In this document: positions 1-10,975 of the stretch, in pieces | Layout: each line of letters starts with the position of its first letter | Position numbering within the stretch: position 1 is the stretch's first letter | Assembly: GCF_003573695.1 (NCBI RefSeq) | Contig: NC_039358.1 | Span: forward strand, 230,591,560 to 230,655,559 | DNA: 64,000 bases | Reading direction: 5' to 3' | Source of the DNA: Papaver somniferum | Taxonomy: Eukaryota; Streptophyta; Magnoliopsida; Ranunculales; Papaveraceae | Translations under genes and position numbers: made by a program | Notes under the pieces: model-generated | Database searches by the model: none | The model's input: only the letters and a program-made list of their open reading frames with translations | Told to the model about the DNA's origin: nothing

Positions 1-339
1 TCAAGTTGGACAATGCTACTGGACAATCTTTTGCTATATTATGGATGAAATCGCTAGCCAAGTAAAACTCAGTCATCTGATTATTATCAGACACGGAAGA
101 TTCCAACTGTAAGCTCCTCCTAAACTTTGCTCCATTATACAACTTTTGTGTTTACAAAATCTTGTTCTGCAACTTCTGTTTCTCAATTTTTACTCATTTC
201 CATGAAGCATATAGATTAATAAACATAATGTAAGTTTACTTTGTCCCTCAAGACGACCAATAGGTGTTCTTCAAGTAAGTTTACGTTGTCCCTTCACTCA
301 TTTTGGTTTTCTTATTTGTTGTTCCTTCTTCTTTAAGGT
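1..339. other. gene-free stretch, no recognised feature
   Basis: AT-rich sequence with no open frame or repeat that I recognise. It may hold the decayed upstream part of the DUF3444 pseudogene that follows, but I could not match any of it. Confidence 0.4.
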
Positions 340-768
340 TTGACTGGTGAGATAACGGAGTTTGATGAAATTGCTCGTTTCTCTCATCTTGCAATGGGAC
401 CAGTCGCTAGGAATAGAAACAAGTATGAGATCCATCCAAGAGAAGGCGAATTGTGGGCAGTATATAGGTAATGCAGTCCAGAATTGTCCTCTTCTGACCT
501 CCAAAAGTGCCCGTATGACGTACGGGAAGTTGTAAAGGTGAACGGCCGGCACAATCAAGGTGCTTGTTTTGGAGAAGGTTTCTGGTTATACGACGGTTTT
601 TAAGGGTCAGATTAAAGTAGGGCGTGAAAACTACTGGAGATACCACGCTGTGAATTCTTTAAATTCTCCCACCAAATGCCTAAGTTCCTGTTGACTGATG
701 AAAAACAAGGAACATTGCATGGATTTTGGAAGTTGGATCTGGATGCGACGCCTGTTTCTTTATTCTAG
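340..768 (+). pseudogene. DUF3444 (DnaJ-associated C-terminal domain) pseudogene
   Basis: Four blocks in shifting frames reproduce the order of a plant DUF3444 domain, the tail of large DnaJ-type proteins. Block 1 (340-468) has a FSH motif followed by KYEIHPREGELWAVYR, the family's 'YPRKGEVWALY' signature, and then a TAA. Block 2 (about 510-560) reads PYDVREVV. Block 3 (559-640) has VLVLEKVSGYTTVFKG, matching the family's 'LEKV-GY-TVF'. Block 4 (637-768) has IPRCEFFKFSHQMP and a regular TAG stop. At least one internal stop and two frame changes rule out a working product. No J-domain is visible in the window, so this is the 3' end of an old gene copy. It is tail-to-tail with the CHX gene. The family assignment rests on remembered motifs and is fairly sure; the limits of the remnant are approximate. 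Confidence 0.75.
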
Positions 769-1020
769 CAACAACAAATGATAAAGAGTAACCCATGAAC
801 GAGAAACATTTGTTTGTCAGTATAATTACATCTAAAGAAAACACACAGCCTAAAGAGAAACAGTTGTATAATTACATTCATAACATGGTACTCACGTACC
901 TCTATAGCTAGACTACTCTTGTCACCCCATTAACATTTATGTGGGATGTCGTGTAATACGGTGTACATGAATCTGAAATTGGAGATCAGTAAGAGAGTAC
1001 CATTATGTTCCCATGATTAA

Positions 1021-3387
1021 CTAATATCTCCACCGTCGGTGAATTATTAAGATTGAGCCCTCAGCACCATAATCAGGAGATGTTACCAACTCTCCGATAG
1101 CTCCTAGCTCTCCACATTCATCCCAATTTGCATTTCCTGAAATTATTTTTGAATCAGCTATTTGTTGTCTTCCTACAAGCATAAGATCAAAATCTTGGTG
1201 AAGTGATCGGACTGCCCATATTGTGTCTGCACCATCTTTTACCTCTACTTCTTTGTATATCAATGTTTCATCATGCATGGTGTTAACCCTGAAATGGTCT
1301 ACTAATTCATCATCAAGAAACATGTGCCTCTCAATATCAATCCTAACCGATTCATTGTAATAGTCAATAACTCCGTCCGATGATAGACTTGCAGGACCAT
1401 AAAACCTAACAAGAGTAACAAAGACGTACGGATGATGAATCATATTCATTGCAAAAGCCAATGCTTCTCGATCATCCGGGCCACCAAAAAAAAGTACAAC
1501 CACGCGATAAGGAGTGTCCGGCAAGAAGAAAGTAGATTTTGTTTGGAGATTACTACCATCCATTAAGATCCCGACTGAGCATGGGGTGTTCTGCAACAGA
1601 TTTTGAAGAAGGGTTTTCATTGCACGGTTGGAAATATTTGATCTGTCCAGATCACCTCCCAGACTTGCATCTGGCCTGCAGAAAGGGAAGATAACGAGAG
1701 CAGCCCTCTTGTCGACTGACATGGTGCATATATCGTTGTGCATTGAAGCATACGGAGAGATAGTTGTGAAAGGATGAACCGTAATAAGGTTCTGGAATCG
1801 GTTTTGGAATTGTTTGAAAACATTGATTATCCTTTCCGATTTGGTAGGGTTTGATGTGGAAGCACGCTCCTTCAAAGTGTGGGATATAAGGAGAGGAGAA
1901 GCACGACCCACAAGCTCAACGAGATGGAGGAGGTAAATGGTGAGTGGGTGGAGTTCGGTAGGATTGGAGGCTTTAATGATTCTTATAATGCCTGGAACAT
2001 CATCTTGGGTGTGAACACATACAAGTACTCGAAAATCTGAGTTGTTTTTATTCGACTGCAAAATTGACCTTCCTTTGTAGGTTAAGTATTTCGATGAAGG
2101 GTCATACAAGTATTTCACCGCGGGTGTAATAACAGCTACTAGCACTACAAGTGAGAGAACCATGATTGTATTTGATGCAGTAAAAAATTCCTGCAGAGTA
2201 AATAAGAAAACATGTCAACGGAGTATTCAAATTACTTGGTAAGATGCTAACATATTCTGCAATGACGAAAAAAAGTTTTAGTGTTTGAAGACGCACTTTG
2301 GTATTTAGTGAATCTAACCAAGTGTTAAGTCTGGAAACCTCGACAATGCCTTTAATGTTCATAATAAGTCCAAGCAAGAAACTATCTAGCGGAGAGACTC
2401 CAAGAAGCACAGCTGGGATGAAAAGTCCGATAATCTTTCCAAGGATACAACTGAGAATGATCAGTAAAACACGCCATACATATACGAAAGTAACTTTGTG
2501 AATGTCCGTCTTATATCCAACGATACCCATATGAAGAGGCATGAAAAATACAGAAACAATGCGTAGCTTCTTAACTAGAGCCGATCCTAAAGGTGGCCCA
2601 TCAGGTATAGCCAAACCAAGTAAGAAAACCCCAACTGTACCATTCAATCCACAATATTCACTAGCTAATCCACACAGCAGAACTGAAATCATTATCCAGG
2701 TAATGTAAATATCATCTACAGGTCTCCCTTCAGGTGTATTCTTTACAATCCATAACGCTGTCGGCCGCACAATAAAAAATATATAAATCACCATCCCTAT
2801 CCCCAATAAAATTAATACTGCAGGTAGTGAGTATGCTTGTTTTCCATTTCTGATTATTTGGCGGAAAATGCTCCAGAATTTTAAACCCATCTGAAGAAAA
2901 TCAGCAACCATTGCTATATGAATCGCTGAATTACCTAGGTCGGAGTTAAGAATTTTAAGATCATCGAGTACATAAGCGATGACAGGGAAGGAAACCATGC
3001 CGAACACATCTACTACTCTACCAGAGCTCTTAAGGAGTAACTTTAGTGCCGGCATATCCTCGTTTCGGAGTCTATCGGCAATTTGAAGTCCAGATACATA
3101 AGAGCAAGCCATACAAAAGAATCCGATGATGAATGGTCGCCGCCCAGCTCTCTTTAATATTTTGGGATCCATTTGAACTCCAACTTTAAATATAAAAAAC
3201 ATGGAACTGAAATGAGCAAGCATGTCTACTACTTGAAGTCCATCTCGAGGGAATATGAAATAATTAATTCCAACGGTGCTTTGAGATGACAATTTTATCG
3301 ACCGAGAACTAAGAACCCATGGGCTAACAAGTATCCCTCCCTAAACATGTATATAACATATAATAATTATTTTTACCCAGCAAAAAG

Positions 3388-3483
<96 letters not shown>

Positions 3484-3769
3484 AAACAATCAATAATCAT
3501 AAAAACAAAAACATATATAGGTAATCGAGAAAATAATTAAAGCATAATAAACTATGCCTTACCAGTATTTGAGAAACAAGCAAGGGTTGGTGGAACCGTG
3601 ACAATGCCATATGCATGAGATGGGGTACAAAAGAAAGTATACTAATTTGCAAGCAAATACTTGGTAGAGGACCAAAACTCGTGAAGTCTTCTAAATGTTC
3701 ATAAAATAATCCTCCTTTATCTGAACCGACTATGCCTGGAACTATACATATACGATAACCTGCCCCCAT
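1021..3769 (-). CDS. CHX-type cation/H+ antiporter, three exons, about 806 residues
   Basis: Monovalent cation/proton exchanger of the plant CPA2 (CHX) family, expected in an endomembrane or the plasma membrane. Exons by frame and splice signals are 3769-3563, 3340-2297 and 2190-1021. Introns are GTAAGG...TTTAG and GTGCGT...CTGCAG, both phase 0. They join SQIL to GGILVSPW and NTK to EFFTASNT, exactly where CHX proteins are continuous. The total of about 806 residues is normal for the family. The N-terminal half is a chain of hydrophobic segments. An Asp near residue 216 (MVADF; many relatives have Asn-Asp there) and a Lys near 346 in GYKTD correspond to conserved transport residues, and KGIVEV lies near the end of the membrane part. 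The C-terminal 390 residues are the soluble domain, containing PLTIYLLHLVEL and FFGGPDDREALA. I see no internal stops. The start is the ATG at 3769, giving a short hydrophilic leader; an upstream ATG in another frame does not connect. The 5' intron contains a run of about 94 A/T bases. The gene is probably functional; its CHX subclade is not assignable here. Confidence 0.87.
3388..3481. repeat. 94-base poly(A) homopolymer inside CHX intron 1
   Basis: An uninterrupted A run on the + strand (T on the gene strand) fills almost half of the 222-bp first CHX intron. No target duplication or element body is attached, so it is not clearly a LINE or SINE tail. A run this long may also reflect expansion or an assembly error. 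Confidence 0.9.
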
Positions 3770-4675
3770 ATCTTTCTACCCGTATACCCCAACTCAGCAG
3801 CAGCAGGAACCGCAAATGTTTGACAGGGGAGACAGGAAGCAACAAGAAAATGAAACAATTTTTTTTCTTTTTCTTCTTTTCTTCCGAGAATACATAAATG
3901 AGAAAGAAATCCTGATTGATGTGAAATAATTGATTCTCAATTTTTGTGTTCATTTGTTATTGACCGACGAATCATTATCTAAATAAGGTAAAATCTACCC
4001 ATTAACTATTTTTTTACTAATATCAAAAAATAGTCTATGATATTGTCGACCCAAATTTAGTGGGCATTTATGGTGGCACCTTAATAGTTGCATGTGATTT
4101 ATCCGAAAATGATAAATGTCACCCAAAATTCGTGCACCTAATGCACCCAACATGAGATCGCATCAACTGAATATAGAAAGTCAACATCTTATTCTTAAGT
4201 ATTGTCCTATTAAATTGCTGTTTTTTCAGTTTTTTATGTTTTTGTCTCGTTTTTCCTGTGCATGTGTTTTGTTCATAACCTCCATTTAAAAATCACACTT
4301 TTTTCTTCATGCTAAAGACGAAATTTTGTTTTTCTCCATCACAAAACAACGTTTAAATTGATGAATCATCCTTATAATTAAAGTTTATTTTTAAGGAAAA
4401 CAAATAAAATAATTTAATTCTTAATTTTATAAGTTCAAATGAGAAACTCAAGTTTAAGAAAAGAGTTACGATTTTTCTTTTTTGGTCATATTGAGTCAGA
4501 GATAGTAATATCATTCGATTGTATGTACATAATACATAGCCTAACAATCCAATTATCTAAGAACAATTGTTCATCTTCTTCAATTATAAAGAAGCAAAAT
4601 CTACAAAAAGATAATGCAATTTTCGTTGAACTTTTTTTTTTTTTTTTTGGGTACCCTGATATAGAAAAACAAAAA
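3770..4675. other. upstream region of the CHX gene, no gene recognised
   Basis: AT-rich non-coding sequence that should contain the CHX promoter, which reads leftwards. A 17-base T run lies at 4632-4648. I see no conserved element or convincing TATA box that I could tie to the gene. Confidence 0.4.
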
Positions 4676-4739
4676 AGTAATAAAATTAGGAGTTGATTCT
4701 CCGGTATACCACCTCATGTTGGGTGCACAAATATCCTCC
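4676..4739 (-). repeat. left part of a dispersed repeat split by the LINE (rest at 8901-9140)
   Basis: This segment and 8901-9140 together read, in reverse orientation, like 61540-61846. Shared landmarks include TAATAAAATTAGGAGTTG, ACCTCATGTTGGGTG and CAAATATCCTCC. The 61.7-kb copy lacks the LINE, so it shows the uninterrupted state. Confidence 0.8.
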
Positions 4740-5080
4740 ATGATTCTGACCCTAATGGTGGAAATGTTAGTGAGGATGAGGTTAACAAGGAGGCTCAATT
4801 TTTGCCATCAGGAGAGACTAGCAATAAAATGAATTCACTTAGGTCAACAGAGGACAATGATGATGATGCATCTCATAATAGTGGTGGTGCAAGGAGCAAT
4901 TATAATGCATCCGTTGATAGTCCGAATGTGGAGTTTCTTCTCAACAAACTTAAAGACGCCGGAAATCCCTCCGGAATCGTTTTCATGAAAAGAGAAATCT
5001 CATTTGTTACGAGTTCAATTTTGGCTCATGCACCGGCTTTTAAAGATGAGTTTGGGAGGGGAGAAAATGAAGGAAATTGA
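4740..5080 (+). pseudogene. LINE ORF1 (gag-like) C-terminal fragment
   Basis: An open frame enters from the truncated 5' end and stops at 5080. It is acidic and Ser/Asn-rich (stretches such as STEDNDDDASHNS), then ends with a mixed segment FLLNKLKDAGNPSG. It lies directly before the endonuclease start, as ORF1 does in plant L1 elements. The RNA-binding zinc knuckles expected upstream are missing with the truncation. Confidence 0.6.
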
Positions 5081-5128
5081 TTGCTCTTGGTGTTTGGTGT
5101 GCTTGTGTTGGATTGTTGTTTATTAATA

Positions 5129-8100
5129 ATGTTTAAATTAGTATCATGGAATGTTAATGGTCTCGGTGATCCGGAAAACGATCGAAGTTAAAAAATCTTG
5201 TGAAATGGTGGAAGCCTACTATTCTTATGATTCAAGAAACTAATCTTAGTGCTTGTAATGACAAGATTGTGCATTAATGTTGGGGTGCGACTCTGTGTCG
5301 GTGGATTGTTTTAAATTCTTACGGAAGATCGGGCGGAATTTTGTTGATTTGGAATTCATATATGATTGTAGTTGATGATTTTCTAGAAGGTATTTTTACT
5401 ATAAGCATTTCTTTCCGTAATTTGGAGGATAACTTCCGTTGGGTCTTGATTGGTGTTTATGGTCCTTACAATGTGAACGAAAAAAAAATCGTATGGAGTT
5501 AGCCACTTGCATGGTTATTGGAATGGAATGTCTTTGTGTTTCTGTGAAGACTTCAATGAAATAAGATACATGGCGGAGAGAAGGGGTTGTCGTAGAGCTT
5601 CGAATTCAATGAAATACTTCGATGACCTATGTAATGAGGTGGGCCTTATCGAATTGCATCTTTCCGTTGCGAAGTATACTTGGAATAGACCACCTGACAA
5701 GAAGAGCAAAATCGACAGTTTTCTTTTCTCGTCGGAATGGGAAGATCATTTTCCAAATATCAACTTCAAGCGTCTTGCAAGACCTTTTTCGGATCATTTT
5801 CCCATTGAGTTATGCTCAAAGGACTCGGATTGGGGTGCTTTCCCTTTTCGATTTCAATTAGCTTGGCTTGAAGGAACTAACATAATTTCTTTAATGAAAG
5901 AATGGTGGGAATCTTTTTCTTTTGTAGGAACATCGGGTGAATGTTTTTCAAAGAAGTTACATGCTTTGAAGGAGAAATTGAAGGTGTGGAATCGAGACGT
6001 CTTTGGGAACATTGATAGGGCAATTGACTTGGGACTTACCAAGATGAAGGAGTTAGATGAACTAAATGATGAAAGGGGTCTTACCGAAGGTGAAGAAGAC
6101 ATGCTTGTGACGGCTAAAGTGGAGTTTGATGTGGCTCATCATCGTCAAAGCATAATGTTGCGGCAAAAGTCAAGAGTTAGATACTTTCGAGATGGAGATA
6201 GAAACACCAAACATTTTCATCGTGTAGTGAGGGGTCATAGAGCTTTTAACAACATCAATAACCTTCGTATCAATGGTCGATGGACCAGAAATAAAGAAGA
6301 AATCAAGTTGGATATTGCAAATCATTTTGAGTTAGCGTTTAAAGAAAATTCAAACAATCGTCCAAGAATCAAAAATATGTGTCTAAAGTGTATTGATGAG
6401 AATGCAAGTATATGGTTGGAGAGATCGTTTGATGAAGAAGAAGTTAAAAATGCAATTAAAGATTTGGGAATTGATCGTGTCCCGGGTCCGGATGGATTTC
6501 CTATGAAGTTCTTTCTTGTTTGTTGGGATTTTCTAAAAGAAGATTTGATGAAGGTTTTTAAAGAATTTCATGACTATAATATTCTTCACTCGTCTTTGAA
6601 AAATTTATTGCGCTCATCCCTAAGAAGGCGGGTGTAGAAGAAGTAAAAGACTTTCGGCCAATTAGTTTTATTGGGAGTGCGTACAAAATCATTTCAAAAG
6701 TTTTGGCTGAGCGTTTAAAGGTATACCTTCCTACTCTAATCTCAACAACCCAATCTAGTTTCATTGAAGGAAGACAAATTCTTGATGGAGTATTGATAGC
6801 AAACGAATGTGTGGATTCTAGACTTCGTCAAAAATTACCGGGATTGGTTTGTAAGCTTGATTTCGAAAAGGCGTTTGATAATGTGAATTGGAATTTTTTA
6901 AATGAAGTTTTGTTCAAAATGGGGTTTGGTGGTGTTTGGAGGGCTTGGATTAGAAATTGTTTAACATTCACAAAGTTCTCGGTTCTTGTCAATGGATCGT
7001 CTTTCGGTTACTTCAGTAGTGAAAAGGGACTTCGTCAAGGAGACCCCTTTCTCCTTTTTTCTTTATAATTGTTGGTGAAGTTTTAAGTTGTATGTTGAAC
7101 AAAGCTCAAGAACAAGATCAAATCTCGGGTTTTTTCGTCAAGGAGGGGGGAACAAAAATAAATCACTTACAATTTGCCGATGATACAATCATTTTTCTTG
7201 ATGCTAAGATAGAACAAGTTGATGCTCTTCGGTACCTTCTTCTTTATTTTGAGTTAACTTCGGGTTTGAAGATAAATTTCTCCAAAAGTAGCTTATTTGG
7301 AGTCGCGGTCGATGAGGAAGTTGAAAATTATGCTAACATGCTAGGACGCAAGTATGCGAGTTTTCCTAGCATATATCTTGGCCTACCTTTGGGAGATAAG
7401 GTAGGAGGGACTCAAAAATGGGGAAAAACACTTGAAATTTGTGGAAAAAGAGTTACTTCTTGGAATGGAAAAACAATAGCAAGAGGAGGTAAGTTAACTC
7501 TCATCAAAAGCGTTTTAGCTAACCTACCCATTTATTATCTCTCTATTTTTCTTGCTCCTTTCTCCATAACTAAGAAAAATGATAGAATTGTGAGAAATTT
7601 CTTATGGGATGATGAAAATAGGAAAAGAATCCACAATATAGGTTGGAAATTGTCTTGAAAACCAAAAGAAAAAGGTGGTCTTGGTATAAGAAGAGCTAAG
7701 CAAGTGAACTCGGCTTTGCTAAAAAAATGGTGGCGGCGCTTTGGCGTAGAGAAAGAAGCGTTTTGGAGGAAGATCATAGTTGAAAAATTTGATAAAACAT
7801 TTACCGTTTTGGAAACTCTCAAACCCAAAGGATCAAAAGTCGGTAGCTTGTGGTTCAATATCTATAAAGAGCTTGAAGATTTCAATAAAAATATTATATT
7901 CAAGATTGGAGCGGGTAAGGAAACTAAATTTTGGGAAGATTCTTGGCTTGTGAAGGAAAATTGTGCGATATGTTTCCTTTGGCTTATGAAGCTTCTAGGA
8001 CCAAGGAGTTTGTGGTGGCTAGTATGTATGAAGTTAGGGAAGATGTTGTAAGGTGGGCATTTATGTCTAGGCAAAAATACTCTCAAACCATTACAAGTGA

Positions 8101-8761
8101 AGTGTTATCTATATCAAATCTTCTCTCTTTCATCTCTATTCAAGAAGGGGTTATGGATACCCGAATTTGGGTTGGTAGTGATCATGGTCAATATACGGTT
8201 AAGGATGGAAGTAAAGACAACGACAATCAAGGTGAGCCGGATTATCCAATCAATGTTGTATGGAGTAATGAGTATCCTCACAAAATCAATTTTTTTATTT
8301 GGCTTCTCTCTCATGATTGGGTAATGACGGCGGATAAACTTCTAAGAAGAGGTATGGATGTCTCTAGTGTTTGTCGTTTTTGTGAGGAAGACGATGAATC
8401 GAGTTCGCACTTGTTCTATGGTTGTTGGAGAACCCGGAGAATAAGAGATTACTTCGTTGAAGGGTGCCACTTTGGATGGTCATATGACCCTAATATCATT
8501 GTTTCTATCAAGACTTGGAAGTTTAATTTGGGAGACGAAAGACTTAGCCGCATATGGAATAACATCCCGGTTGCAATTTGGTGGTGTATATGGAAAGAGC
8601 GAAATGCGAGAACCTTCGACACCAAAAAGAAAAATTTGGCAAGCCTCATTAGAGATATCAAATTGCAAGCGTTCTTTTGGGACGAATCAAATACAAGAAT
8701 GTTAGGGCTTACGACAAATATTGTGATTTCTTTATGGGATTCATTATACCGGCCTCCGTAA
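5129..8761 (+). pseudogene. LINE ORF2: endonuclease, reverse transcriptase, zf-RVT; broken
   Basis: The ATG at 5129 opens KLVSWNVNGLGD, the classic start of a plant L1 endonuclease. The endonuclease continues in other frames (IQETN, then FCEDFNEI, SKIDSFLFS and SDHFPI near 5530-5810). The reverse transcriptase follows, with PGPDGFP near 6485, FRPISFIGSAYKIISK near 6655, KLDFEKAFDNVNW near 6855, GLRQGDP near 7030 and the catalytic FADD near 7180. The C-terminal zinc region (NFFIWLLSHDW, then CRFC and HLFYGCW, about 8290-8440) and a WKERN motif complete the protein, with TAA at 8761. Frame changes or stops near 5180, 5500, 6620, 7065, 7655 and 7950 prevent a full-length product. The enzyme would nick genomic DNA and reverse transcribe its own mRNA. 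Confidence 0.92.
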
Positions 8762-8900
8762 TTTTTGTGTTTTTTTATTTGGGTAGCCGAATTCCCTTTC
8801 GGTTCCCCTTTTTGTTCGATTGTAATCATTGGGTTAAGGCACCCCTCTTAAGTGCCTTTTTTCAATGAAATTTCTATTGGACCGATCAAAAAAAAAAAAA

Positions 8901-9140
8901 TCCTCCCACAAATATTTATATGGGTTATTTTGCTTTTGGTACTCAGGCTTTGTCCAACTTTTGAGTTTGGTCTAACATTTGGACAAAACCTGAGTACCAA
9001 AAACAAAATAACCCTATTTATATTGGCTATCAAAACCTCATTCTAGTGGTGGTTTTTTTGATTTTGTATGTGCGGATCATCATCAACATCATCCGAGTAA
9101 TCCATTCGGTGAAACACATATCTAATCCAACCAGATTAGA
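8901..9140 (-). repeat. right part of the dispersed repeat interrupted by the LINE and a MITE
   Basis: In reverse complement this continues the repeat seen intact at 61540-61846. Shared stretches include GAGGTTTTGATAGCC, CCGCACATACAAAATCAAA, GGATTACTCGGATGATGTTG and the end GATCTAATCCAACCAG (with small differences). It carries the MULE-like MITE and lacks about 100 bp present in the other copy. Confidence 0.8.
8922..9014. mobile_element. 93-bp MULE-like MITE with 9-bp target duplication
   Basis: Near-perfect foldback. It starts GGGTTATTTTGCTTTTGG and ends in the complement of GGGTTATTTTGTTTTTGG, with the inverted repeats covering most of its length. It is flanked on both sides by TATTTATAT (8913-8921 and 9015-9023). 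The empty site at 61.7 kb has this 9-mer once, followed by AGGCTATC. A 9-bp duplication with long inverted repeats is typical of Mutator-derived elements. It has no coding capacity and would need a MULE transposase supplied elsewhere. Confidence 0.9.
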
Positions 9141-9141
9141 A

Positions 9142-9424
9142 TTTTTTTTTGGATAAGATAAAATTCATTCATAAAGAAGTGCTGAGTTAGCACATGAAAG
9201 GAAAGGGGAGTACAACATTGGAATCATTTTCCCTAAAACATGTTGAAACTAGTTAAGATTTAAAAACCCTCCAATCGTGTATGAAATCCACGAACTTAAA
9301 TTGTTTAAAAGATTCATGAACTGACGCCCAACTAAATAAGCAAGCCTTCACTTCAGTAATAACCCTCTCTATTGTTTTTTCTTTGTTGCGAAAAACTCTT
9401 TCGTTTAGTTCCTTCCAGTTTTGA
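9142..9424 (-). mobile_element. 3' fragment of a second LINE, opposite strand
   Basis: The reverse complement reads the very end of a plant L1 ORF2: WKELNERVFRNKEKTIERV, then VKACLFSWAS and DFIHDWRVFKS followed by a stop. A roughly 110-base 3' UTR and a poly(A) tail follow (T run at 9142-9150 on the + strand). It is heavily 5'-truncated. It is not a piece of the neighbouring LINE, because the sequence and orientation differ. It abuts the right end of the dispersed repeat. Confidence 0.8.
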
Positions 9425-10191
9425 TGCTAAATAGCGAAAGACAAACAAAACTTGAGAAATTCAATTGGTTGAGTCCTAAGCAGGGGCGGAACTATGCACA
9501 GGCTAGCCCTGGCTTAAGCCACCCCTGGGGAAAAAAATTTGTTTACATAGTTACTAAAAGACAGCCCTTTTTGGTTCAAGCCCACGTACTCTTAATGCCA
9601 AGCCAGGGTAAAAATCAAGAGCCGAGCTAGGGTAATATCAAGATCCAAGCCAGCCCTCAGCAGCCAAGGTAAAAATCAACGCGAGAAAGAAGAAACATGT
9701 TTTTTTTTTTGCTTCTGTTCGCGGGAGAAAGGGAGAGAAAGAAAAGAAGAAACCCTAGGTACCATTTTAACAGGTAAGGTTACTGATTACTCAACTGGTC
9801 TGATATGATCTAATGGGATACAGATGAAACATTTATCAACTTACTTGATTATTTTCATGAAAAGGACAAGTGATTTGATGTGATCTTGGGTTTGTTAATT
9901 GAAACTTAGGTGATTTTGCTGATTTGACGTGATCTAATGGGTTAAGGATGAAATTTTATCAAACTTAATTGCTTCCTAAAATGAAAAAATAAAAAAGTAC
10001 CATCGAAATTCTGTGGGTTTTTGGTGCAGTGGCCCTAAATCATTTGGCGAAGGTTGGTGCCGTCTTCCCCAATTACTACAGCGAGTCAGGTGGTGTACAA
10101 TTGATAATTGAAAGCGAGTCTTGTCCTTGTTTCACTGTTAATTGCATCAACAACATAAACAAGATGCAGAAGATTACCATGAGACGCGCGT

Positions 10192-10975
10192 CACTACAAA
10201 AAAACTGAAAGGCTACTAGAAATTTCCAATTGCAGAAAACTTTATTTGCCTTAACAGTTTAAGCCACTAGGAAAGGCAACTTAGGTTGTGCATTGATTTA
10301 AGCCACTAAATGGCAAGCAACTACAGATTACAAAATCCATTAGCAATTAACGTGGGCCAACTAAACAAATGCACTAGTAGTTTGAGGCATTCAACCATTT
10401 GGAAAAAACAACGACAAGATATTAGTTGCCTAATCTTCTATTCAGCCATTAAAGTAACGCAATTACCAGTAAACCTAGTTGATTAAACCTTCGGGAGCTA
10501 ACCATGCCAACTACAGTGGGCATACACATTGAACTACTTTTGGCAACAAACTCGAGCATCTTAGTAGTTTAACTTAAGAGGAGTAATTAATTATATGAGG
10601 GAGTGACTACCCTGTTGGTGTATCAAAGCATTGTCGCTAAGCCCTTATAATCAATAGTCTAGACATGTTATATCATACACTAGAAAAAACTGACCAAAGG
10701 CTACTAAAATATTTCAACCACAGAGAAATTTTAGTAGCTTCACAGTTTAAGCCACTTGGAAAGGCATCTGGAGGTGGGTATTAATTTAAGCCACTTAACG
10801 GTAAGCCACTACAGTTTGTAAAACCCATCAGAAACAAGTATGCGCCAACTAAACAAATGCACTAGTAGCTTGAGACATTCAACCACTTGGAAAAAATGAT
10901 CGGCGGGATATTAGTTGTCTAACCTTCTATTCAGCCACTAAAATAACACAACTATCAGTTCTACCCGTCCTAGTG
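10192..10975 (+). repeat. two direct copies of a CACTA-like end sequence
   Basis: Copy 1 begins CACTACAAAAAAACTG at 10192 and runs to about 10469. Copy 2 begins CACTAGAAAAAACTG at 10678 and runs to 10975, ending CCTAGTG. Internal landmarks recur in the same order: GGCTACTA, AGTTTAAGCCACT, CCAACTAAACAAATGCACT, GATATTAGTTG and CTTCTATTCAGCCA. CACTA starts are typical of En/Spm ends, but I cannot find a matching 3' end with a 3-bp duplication, so this is a remnant or a subterminal repeat pair. Confidence 0.6.

Larger units (their letters stand above)
4740..8900 (+). mobile_element. 5'-truncated L1-type LINE, frameshifted
   Basis: Non-LTR retrotransposon with the end of an ORF1, a long ORF2 (AP endonuclease, reverse transcriptase, zf-RVT-like zinc domain) and a 13-A tail at 8888-8900. 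It sits inside a repeat whose empty copy is present at 61.7 kb. There, TATCCTCCAACAAATATTTA is continuous, while here TCCTCC occurs on both sides of the LINE (4734-4739 and 8901-8906), giving a short target duplication. ORF2 is broken by several frameshifts and stops, so the copy is dead. The 5' end starts inside ORF1, typical of incomplete target-primed reverse transcription. Confidence 0.92.

Noticed and set aside
4601..4798. Short minus-strand frame across the LINE 5' junction
   Set aside because: Spans an insertion boundary and matches nothing.
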